A stretch of 32,879 bases of DNA from Chloroflexota bacterium (GTDB lineage Bacteria; Chloroflexota; Dehalococcoidia; DSGV01). Under the pieces are notes generated by a model that was not told the DNA's origin, ran no database searches, and saw nothing but the letters and a program-made list of their open reading frames with translations. The stretch is from the NCBI GenBank assembly GCA_021787985.1, contig JAJYLG010000033.1, forward strand, positions 1-32,879, in the 5' to 3' direction. This document shows positions 15,269 to 20,815 of the stretch, piece after piece. Each line of letters opens with the position of its first letter. The first letter of the stretch is position 1. A program made the translations under genes and the position numbers.

Positions 15269-16216
15269 GTGCGCGCTGACCTGGCCGTCCGGCGTGGAGC
15301 GCTGCTGGTCGATTCCGTCCTGGAGCTGGTGGGCGGCACGCCGCTGGTGCGGTTGCACCGGGTGGTGCCATCGGGCAGTGCCGAGGTGCTGGGCAAGCTG
15401 GAGTCGCTCAACCCGGCGGGCTCCGTCAAGGATCGGATCGCCATCGCCATGGTCGAGCAGGCCGAAGTGGAGGGCCGGTTGCGGCCAGGCGCCACGATCG
15501 TCGAGCCGACGAGCGGCAACACCGGCGTGGGGCTGGCAATGGTCTGCGCGGTGCGGGGCTACCGGCTGATTCTGACGATGCCCGAGGACATGAGCATCGA
15601 GCGCCGGCGCCTGCTGCAACGATTCGGCGCCGAGCTGCGACTGACGCCCGCGATCGAGGGGATGACCGGCGCGGTACACGCCGCGGAGGAGCTGCTGGCC
15701 GATCACCCCGACTACTTCATGCCGCAGCAGTTCGTGAACGCGGCGAACCCGGAGATCCACCGGCAAACCACGGCGCAGGAGATCCTGGAGGCGAGCGGGG
15801 GGCGCGTCGATGCCTTCGTCGCCGGAGTAGGGACCGGCGGCACGATCACGGGTGTGGGCGAGGTGCTGCGCGAGCAGAACCCGGACGTGCTGGTGGTCGC
15901 GGTGGAGCCGTCCCGGTCGCAGGTGCTGCGCGGCGGCCGGGCCGGGCTGCACGGCATCCAGGGGATCGGCGCGAGCTTCATCCCGGGCGTGCTCAATCGT
16001 GACGTGTACGATGAGATCGTCGCCGTCGACGACGAAGACGCGTACGCGATGACGCGCCGGCTCACGCGCGAGGAGGGGCTGCTCGTCGGGATCTCCTCGG
16101 GCGCCAACGTCGCGGCGAGTGTGCGCGTGGCGAAGCGGCTCGGCGAGGGCAAGCGAGTCGTGACCATGCTGTGCGACACCGGCGAGCGATACCTGAGCGT
16201 GAACCTTGAGCACTAG
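15269..16216 (+). CDS. cysK: Cysteine synthase, O-acetylserine sulfhydrylase type
   Basis: A 315-residue PLP enzyme of fold type II. The PLP lysine is Lys54 in NPAGSVKDR; TSGNTG (81-86) binds the substrate carboxylate and GTGGT (188-192) the PLP phosphate. The segment GLHGIQGIGASFIPG matches the PHKIQGIGAGF region of CysK-type enzymes using O-acetylserine and sulfide. This separates it from the second synthase of the operon at 17760. GTG 15269 lies just after GAGGAGGTG, which overlaps the stop of the Rrf2 gene, so translation is probably coupled. It makes L-cysteine in the cytoplasm. A role as cystathionine beta-synthase is less likely because there are no CBS domains. Confidence 0.93.
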   Translation: MRADLAVRRGALLVDSVLELVGGTPLVRLHRVVPSGSAEVLGKLESLNPAGSVKDRIAIAMVEQAEVEGRLRPGATIVEPTSGNTGVGLAMVCAVRGYRLILTMPEDMSIERRRLLQRFGAELRLTPAIEGMTGAVHAAEELLADHPDYFMPQQFVNAANPEIHRQTTAQEILEASGGRVDAFVAGVGTGGTITGVGEVLREQNPDVLVVAVEPSRSQVLRGGRAGLHGIQGIGASFIPGVLNRDVYDEIVAVDDEDAYAMTRRLTREEGLLVGISSGANVAASVRVAKRLGEGKRVVTMLCDTGERYLSVNLEH

Positions 16217-16256
16217 GAGCAGGGGACGGGAGACGCCCGCCCCAAGGAGGACCGAC

Positions 16257-17354
16257 GTGTCTGTGCGCGTCTACATCCCGACGCCGTTTCGCCGCATGGT
16301 GGGGAACCGAGTGTACGTGGAAGCGCAGGGCCACACCGTGGACGAGGTGCTGGCAGACCTGGACCATCAGTTTCCCGGGTTCGCCCAACTCGTCTATGAC
16401 GATCGGCGGCGCATTCCGGCGCACATCAACGTCTACCTGAACAACAAGGAGATCCACAGCTTGGATGGGCCGGGAACGCAGGTACAGGACGGCGACGAGG
16501 TGGCGGTGATCCCGGCGATCGCCGGGGGCGACGGCCGCGTCATGAACCCCGACCAGGTGATGCGCTACTCGCGGCACATCATCATGCCGCAGGTCGGCCC
16601 GGTGGGCCAGCGCAAGCTGCTCGATGCCAAGGTCCTCGTGATCGGCGCCGGCGGCCTGGGCGGCCCGGTGGCGATCTACCTGGCGATGGCCGGCGTGGGC
16701 ACCATCGGCATCGTCGACTTCGACGTGGTCGACCTCTCCAACCTCCAGCGTCAGGTGCTGCACACCACGGAAGACGTCGGGCGGCCGAAGGTCGCGTCGG
16801 CGAAGGAGAAGCTGCAGGCGTACAACCCCGACGTGCGTGTGGTCGTGCACGAGGAGCCGATCACCAGCGCGAACGCGATGGAGATCATCCCCCAGTACGA
16901 CGTCGTCGTGAACGGCGCGGACAACTTCGCCACCCGCTACCTCGTGAACGACGCCTGCTACCTGCACGGCAAGACGTTGGTGGACGGTTCCATCCTGCTG
17001 TTCGACGGCCAGGCCACGGTCTACGTGCCGGGGCACGGCTGCTACCGCTGCCTGTTCCCCGAGCCGCCGCCGCCGGGCCTGGTGCCGAGCTGCGCCGAGG
17101 CGGGGGTGCTCGGGTCGATGACCGGCATCATCGGTGCCATCCAGGCGACGGAGACGCTCAAGCAGATCCTGGGGATCGGCGAGTCGCTGGTCGGACGGTT
17201 GCTGATCGTCGACGCGCTGACCATGGAGTTCCGGGTGATGAAAACGCGGCGCAACCCCAAGTGCCCGCTGTGCGGCGACCACCCGACGATCCACGAGCTG
17301 ATCGATTACGAGGAGTTCTGCGGCGCGCCCTTCCCGCACGCGCCGGGAGACTAA
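16257..17354 (+). CDS. Ubiquitin-like (MoaD/ThiS) domain fused to E1-like adenylyltransferase (MoeB/ThiF)
   Basis: A 365-residue fusion. Residues 1-91 are a ubiquitin-like sulfur-carrier domain ending VIPAIAGG; from about 97 an E1-like domain begins MRYSRHIIMPQVG. The E1 part has the ATP loop GAGGLGG (130-136), DFDVVDLSNLQRQ (acidic and Arg residues for adenylation), PSCAEAGVLG, and four zinc cysteines in CYRC (262, 265) and CPLC (336, 339). Such enzymes activate the C-terminal Gly of a carrier protein by adenylation before sulfur transfer. Here the carrier's GG (90-91) is followed directly by DGRV and the E1 domain, so it cannot be activated unless it is cut; it may instead be structural. 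AAGGAGG six bases before GTG 16257 fixes the start. Confidence 0.9.
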   Translation: MSVRVYIPTPFRRMVGNRVYVEAQGHTVDEVLADLDHQFPGFAQLVYDDRRRIPAHINVYLNNKEIHSLDGPGTQVQDGDEVAVIPAIAGGDGRVMNPDQVMRYSRHIIMPQVGPVGQRKLLDAKVLVIGAGGLGGPVAIYLAMAGVGTIGIVDFDVVDLSNLQRQVLHTTEDVGRPKVASAKEKLQAYNPDVRVVVHEEPITSANAMEIIPQYDVVVNGADNFATRYLVNDACYLHGKTLVDGSILLFDGQATVYVPGHGCYRCLFPEPPPPGLVPSCAEAGVLGSMTGIIGAIQATETLKQILGIGESLVGRLLIVDALTMEFRVMKTRRNPKCPLCGDHPTIHELIDYEEFCGAPFPHAPGD

Positions 17355-17375
17355 GGACGGAGCAGGAGGGACGCA

Positions 17376-17705
17376 ATGGCAGTGGAGGTTCGGGTCACCG
17401 CGGTGCTGCAGAAGCTGGTGGGCGGCGCGAAGAGCGTGGCGGCCAGCGGCGGGACGGTCGGCGACCTGCTGCGCGACATCGACCTGCGGTACCCGGGCTT
17501 TCTCGACAGGGTCGCCCAGGATGGGCAGTTGCACCGCTTCGTCAATGTCTATCTGAACGATGAGGACGTGCGCTACCTCGGGCTGCTGGACACGCCCGTC
17601 CACGAGGGCGACGTGGTGAGCATCTTGCCAGCGCTCGCCGGCGGCGACGGCCGAGCAGGCGGCAGCGTGCGTCCGGTCTCTGGTGGTTGGGGCCGGTTGC
17701 GCTAG
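17376..17705 (+). CDS. MoaD/ThiS/CysO-like sulfur carrier protein with C-terminal extension
   Basis: A 109-residue beta-grasp protein paralogous to the domain fused to the preceding E1: VNVYLNDEDVRYL and EGDVVSILPALAGGDGR correspond to INVYLNNKEIHSL and DGDEVAVIPAIAGGDGR. In M. tuberculosis the homologous CysO sits next to cysM and donates sulfur from a C-terminal Gly-Gly thiocarboxylate. Here GG is at 89-90 and 19 further residues follow, rich in Gly and Arg, so proteolytic trimming would be needed. Mycobacteria carry the JAMM-type peptidase Mec beside cysO; none is found in this window. ATG 17376 follows GCAGGAGGG. The gene order E1, carrier, CysM supports a carrier for cysteine synthesis rather than for molybdopterin or thiamine. 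Confidence 0.88.
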   Translation: MAVEVRVTAVLQKLVGGAKSVAASGGTVGDLLRDIDLRYPGFLDRVAQDGQLHRFVNVYLNDEDVRYLGLLDTPVHEGDVVSILPALAGGDGRAGGSVRPVSGGWGRLR

Positions 17706-17759
17706 GATTGAGCAAGCCTGCGGACCCGGACGCGGGCCGCATCTGCGGGGGACTGCCCG

Positions 17760-18698
17760 GTGCTGTACCGAACGATCCTTGACACCATTGGCAACACGCC
17801 GCTCGTCGAGCTGCGGACGATGTCGCCCAAGCCCGACGTCAAAATCCACGCGAAGCTGGAAGGGCAGAACCCCTCCGGGTCGGTCAAGGACCGCTGCGCC
17901 CGCTACATGATCGACGTGGCTGAGCGGGATGGGCTGCTCACGCCGGACAAGATCATACTGGAGCCGACCAGCGGCAACACCGGCATCGCCCTGGCCATGA
18001 TCGGCCGCGTCAGGGGCTACAAGGTGATGTGCGTGATGCCGGAAAGCGTCAGCGAGGAGCGGGCGCAGATCCTACGGGCTTACGGCGCGGACATCGTCTT
18101 CACCGACGGGATCAAGGGCACCAACGGCTCGATCGTTGTCGCGCAGCAGATGGTCGCCGAGGCGCCGCAGCGCTTCTTCATGCCGTACCAGTATGGCAAC
18201 GAGGCGAACCCCCGCGCGCACTTCGAGACGACGGGACCGGAGATCTGGCGCGACTGCCCGGAGATCACGCACTTCGTGGCGGGACTGGGCACGGGCGGCA
18301 CGTTGACCGGCACCGGCCGCTACCTCAAACAGCAGAACCCGGAGATCAAGGTGATCGCGGCCGTGCCCGATCCGGGCGACCTGGTGCAGGGGCTGCGCTC
18401 GCTGGAGGAGGGCTTCATTCCGCCCGTGTTGGACGCGACGGTGCTGGACGGTCGCATCGTGGTGGACAGCCGAACGTCATTCGCGGCAACGAAGGAGCTC
18501 ACTCAGCAGGAGGGCGTCTTCGCCGGCATCTCCTCTGGCGCCACGCTGCGCACCGCGCAGCGGATCGCCGCACGGATCGACCGCGGGCACATCGTGGTCA
18601 TCCTGGCGGATGGCGGCTGGAAGTACCTCTCAACCGACCTCTGGACGACGGACTACGGCGATCTGCCGGCCGACATCGAATCGAAGGTGTGGTGGTAA
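17760..18698 (+). CDS. cysM: Cysteine synthase resembling CysO-dependent, O-phosphoserine-using CysM
   Basis: A 312-residue fold-type-II PLP enzyme. PLP Lys43 lies in NPSGSVKDR; TSGNTG is at 70-75 and GTGGT at 177-181. It is closer to M. tuberculosis CysM than to CysK along much of its length, for example YQYGNEANPRAHFETTGPEI, PEITHFVAGLGTGGTLTGTG, EEGFIPPV and the C-terminal ADGGWKYLST. Arg213 in GLRSLEEGF aligns with the arginine (Arg220 in my recollection of the mycobacterial sequence) credited with O-phosphoserine preference. The sulfur donor is therefore expected to be a protein thiocarboxylate on the carrier encoded just upstream. GTG 17760 has GGGGGA upstream; a gap of 54 bases separates it from the carrier gene. 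The C-terminal tail beyond the conserved core ends in VWW. Confidence 0.9.
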   Translation: MLYRTILDTIGNTPLVELRTMSPKPDVKIHAKLEGQNPSGSVKDRCARYMIDVAERDGLLTPDKIILEPTSGNTGIALAMIGRVRGYKVMCVMPESVSEERAQILRAYGADIVFTDGIKGTNGSIVVAQQMVAEAPQRFFMPYQYGNEANPRAHFETTGPEIWRDCPEITHFVAGLGTGGTLTGTGRYLKQQNPEIKVIAAVPDPGDLVQGLRSLEEGFIPPVLDATVLDGRIVVDSRTSFAATKELTQQEGVFAGISSGATLRTAQRIAARIDRGHIVVILADGGWKYLSTDLWTTDYGDLPADIESKVWW

Positions 18699-18704
18699 GC
18701 CGGC

Positions 18705-19478
18705 TCAGGGGCGAACGGCGGCCGTCACGCAGGTTGGCCAGGCGAAGTGCAGCCCGTCCGGCCGCTCCTCGATCCGGAACGCCTGCCTGAGCGCCGGCGC
18801 GGCGCTGCGCATCTCCGCCTCGACCAGGGCCGCCACTTCGGACGGCGTGCGGCTGCGCGCCACCCACGGGGCAAAGACGAGCGGCGTGAGGGCGATGCGC
18901 TGCGCGGTGACGACCAGGCCGGCGGCATGGAGCGCGCCGCGCCAGCCGCTGGGCGAGATGTTCCAGACGTGCGACGGGTCGCGCAGGCGCTCCCAGCGGT
19001 TCATCACCGCCTGCAGCCACGGCTCTTCCGGAGTCGAGGTGTCGGCCATCAGCAGGCGACCACCGGGGCGCAGCGCGCGGGCGCACTCGCGCAGGAATGC
19101 GGCGACATCGGCGAAATGGTGAGCGGCGACGCGGCAGGCGACCGCGTCGAGCGCGCTGTCGCGGCAAGGGAGGCTCTCGGCGGCCGCCCGCAGCGGCCGG
19201 ACGGCGTCCGTGAGGCCGCGTTCGGCCGCGCCGCGGCGCGTCTCGTCGAGCATCTGCGCGGTGGGGTCGACGGCGAGCGTCACCCGCGCGCGCGGTGCGA
19301 TGGCGAAAGCGGTGAAGCCCGTGCCCGTGCCGATGTCGGCCACGCGGTCGTAGGGGCCGTTGGCGAGCAGCTCGAGCAGCACGTCGAGGGACTCGGAGGA
19401 GCGGTGCACCTCGCTGGTGGCGTAGGCGTGGGCGGTGGCGCCGAACTGGCGCATGGCCTGTCCGTGGGTGTCCGTCAA
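18705..19478 (-). CDS. Class I SAM-dependent methyltransferase
   Basis: A 257-residue methyltransferase of the Methyltransf_11 type. Motif I is VADIGTGTGFTAFAIA (SAM binding), followed by an acidic strand end (TLAVDPTAQML), a DSALDAVACRVAAHHF segment (motif IV region) and ALRPGGRLLMADTSTP (post-motif strand). The substrate is unknown; small molecules such as quinone precursors are common for the group. TTG 19478 overlaps the stop of the ABM-like gene (TTGA), which favours it; ATG 19454 is the alternative and would remove eight residues. It is the last gene of the set headed by the c-di-AMP riboswitch, provided transcription runs through. Confidence 0.83.
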   Translation of the reverse strand: MTDTHGQAMRQFGATAHAYATSEVHRSSESLDVLLELLANGPYDRVADIGTGTGFTAFAIAPRARVTLAVDPTAQMLDETRRGAAERGLTDAVRPLRAAAESLPCRDSALDAVACRVAAHHFADVAAFLRECARALRPGGRLLMADTSTPEEPWLQAVMNRWERLRDPSHVWNISPSGWRGALHAAGLVVTAQRIALTPLVFAPWVARSRTPSEVAALVEAEMRSAAPALRQAFRIEERPDGLHFAWPTCVTAAVRP

Positions 19479-19789
19479 ACGGCAGCTTTTCCTGCCACGT
19501 CGAGCGCCTCGTAGGCGGTCTCCTGGTGGCGTTCTTCGTCGATGAGGAAGTCGAGCCGGCTGCGGAGGCTCATCGGGTGGAGCTCACCGGCCGCCGAATC
19601 GGCGTCATGCTCAGAGCGCCAGACAGTGAGCCGGCCAAGCTCGCCCAGGCCGTCGGCGTTGCACAGTACCCAGCCGCAGACGTAGCCCGGCCATGAGGCC
19701 GCGAAACGCTCGAGCTCGGAGAGGAGATGCTGAACCTCCTCCTCGTGGCCGGGTTTGGGGTGCACGAGCGAGAGACGGATGTACGGCAT
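19475..19789 (-). CDS. Small ABM-like (dimeric alpha/beta barrel) protein
   Basis: A 104-residue protein starting MPYIRLSLVHPKPGHEEEVQHLL, with a following helix, then GYVCGWVLCNADGLGELGRLTVWRSEHDADSA. The beta-alpha-beta pattern with a W in the third strand resembles antibiotic-biosynthesis-monooxygenase-like ferredoxin folds. The family has varied roles from heme degradation to polyketide oxidation, and none can be chosen here. ATG 19789 has an excellent GGAGGGG site; an upstream in-frame start would read through that site. The stop overlaps the start of the methyltransferase. It is 54 bases downstream of the zinc-ribbon gene. Confidence 0.7.
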   Translation of the reverse strand: MPYIRLSLVHPKPGHEEEVQHLLSELERFAASWPGYVCGWVLCNADGLGELGRLTVWRSEHDADSAAGELHPMSLRSRLDFLIDEERHQETAYEALDVAGKAAV

Positions 19790-19843
19790 CGTTCCCCTCC
19801 AGGGGAGTACTGGAGAGGATAGTACCACCGGCGAACGGGAGGA

Positions 19844-20047
19844 CTACAGGCGCAACTTCCCGTGTGATGGCTGCCGGCGCCGCTGACGACTGCCCTGCTG
19901 TTCGCTCAGCAGGTCGATCGGCGGGGCGCTGACGACCTCGTGCACGTAGCCGCAGGCGATGCACGTGCTGTAAGTGCCGTACCAGTCGCGCTCGGAGATC
20001 ATGGAGCCGCGACAGCGCGGACAGTGGCGGGGCGCGATGCTTTGCAT
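19844..20047 (-). CDS. Small zinc-ribbon protein under a c-di-AMP riboswitch
   Basis: A 67-residue protein. CPRCRGSM near the N-terminus and CIACGY about 20 residues later give a four-cysteine zinc ribbon, with DWYGTYSTC between. The C-terminal part is basic (RQRRRQPSHGKLRL), which would suit nucleic-acid binding or a ribosomal contact, but this is inference. ATG 20047 is chosen because GGGAGGA stands seven bases upstream and the reading frame further upstream runs into the riboswitch RNA. It is the first gene after that riboswitch and so its direct target. I do not recognise a named family beyond small zinc ribbons. The unusual point is its regulation, since known targets of this riboswitch class are wall hydrolases, potassium and osmolyte transporters. 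Confidence 0.75.
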   Translation of the reverse strand: MQSIAPRHCPRCRGSMISERDWYGTYSTCIACGYVHEVVSAPPIDLLSEQQGSRQRRRQPSHGKLRL

Positions 20048-20121
20048 GGGTGTCCTCCCGCGGATAAGCGAGCTCAAGCGAGAACCGGCAAACCGGTGAA
20101 CGACCGCACGTCGGCCCTTCA

Positions 20122-20230
20122 TGCCGCCTACGGGGTTAGCTGACGGGTTCGGGCGGAAGGGTCGCCCTACGCACGTGGCGATTCACCCCGGGACGATGGG
20201 TCCCCCGTTCCCTGGCGGGATTCGGCAGCC
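20122..20230 (-). ncRNA. c-di-AMP riboswitch (ydaO/yuaA type)
   Basis: Read on the minus strand, the RNA shows the conserved blocks of this class in the right order: GCCGAATCCC, AACGGGGGACCCA, CGGGGTGAATCG, GTAGGGCGACCC, then CCGAACCCGTCAGCTAACC and GTAGGCGGC. The 5' GCCG (20223-20226) can pair with the 3' CGGC (about 20124-20127) to close P1. It begins about 45 bases after the predicted transcription start and ends about 75 bases before the zinc-ribbon ATG. Between them is a small ACCGG-TTTG-CCGGT hairpin without a T-tract, so control may be at translation or by an unseen terminator. Family blocks are recalled from memory, not computed. Confidence 0.9.
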
Positions 20231-20281
20231 CCGGCCGGTCCGTCTCAAGCGGACGCCGTCCGGGCTTGTGACACCGTGCAC

Positions 20282-20310
20282 AGAGTAGGCGCGGGTGGCA
20301 CGGCTGTCAA
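20282..20310 (-). promoter_or_regulatory. Promoter of the riboswitch-controlled operon
   Basis: On the minus strand a perfect TTGACA (20305-20310), a 17-base spacer and TACTCT (20282-20287). Transcription should start near 20275, 45 bases before the riboswitch core. The stretch 20311-20437 between this promoter and the XdhC gene shows no gene. Confidence 0.7.
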
Positions 20311-20437
20311 CTAAAGGTGAACGCCTCGATGCGCCGCGGCGGATTTCGCCTCGTCCCGCCGTCGAGACACGCCTCGCGGGCCAGCGTCGCCTGCACCGCC
20401 TTGAAGCTGTCCCCGGGGCCGTCCACGCGCCGCTCCG

Positions 20438-20758
20438 TCACGCGGTCGGGGCGATCCGCTCGACGAAGACCTCCATGACGCCCCCGCAGATCTTGTCCTC
20501 GCCGTCGGTGGGGGTGGTCAGGTCGATGACGACGACGCGCGGCCGGCCGTCCTCCAGGCAGGCCATTGCCTCCTGCCAGACCTCGGCCTCACCGCAGCCG
20601 CCGCCGATCGTGCCCAGGAACGAGCCGTCCGGCCGAACGAGCATCTTGGCGCCCGGCTTGCGCGGGGTCGAGCCCCGTGCCGTCGCGATCGTGGCCAGCA
20701 CGACCGGCTCACCCCCATCGAGCGCGCGCGCCAGCTCGCGATACACGTCCTCACTCAT
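20438..20758 (-). CDS. XdhC/CoxI family protein, N-terminal domain only
   Basis: A 106-residue protein with the XdhC/CoxI N-terminal features: LATIATARGSTPRKPGAKMLV, GSFLGTIGGGCGEAEVW and CGGVMEVFVERI. Full-length XdhC proteins carry a further Rossmann domain; this one stops after the first domain, as some short CoxF/XdhC-like proteins do. The family serves insertion or sulfuration of the molybdenum cofactor in xanthine-dehydrogenase-type enzymes; no such enzyme is encoded in the window. GGGGAGG lies 12 bases before ATG 20758. It follows the transglutaminase-like gene by 57 bases in the same direction, so it may share its transcript. Confidence 0.8.
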   Translation of the reverse strand: MSEDVYRELARALDGGEPVVLATIATARGSTPRKPGAKMLVRPDGSFLGTIGGGCGEAEVWQEAMACLEDGRPRVVVIDLTTPTDGEDKICGGVMEVFVERIAPTA

Positions 20759-20815
20759 GCTTCGGCGTAACCTCCCCGGTCCACGACGATCATAGTGCGA
20801 CGCGCCCGCGCGTGC

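Noticed and set aside
16062-17849. 595-residue open frame on the minus strand across the sulfur-carrier genes
   Set aside because: Rich in His, Asp and Val as expected of the antisense of GC-rich coding DNA; no domain, and the plus-strand genes are unmistakable.
20048-20122. N-terminal extension of the zinc-ribbon protein from ATG 20122
   Set aside because: The start would lie at the end of the riboswitch and bypass the strong GGGAGGA site before ATG 20047.
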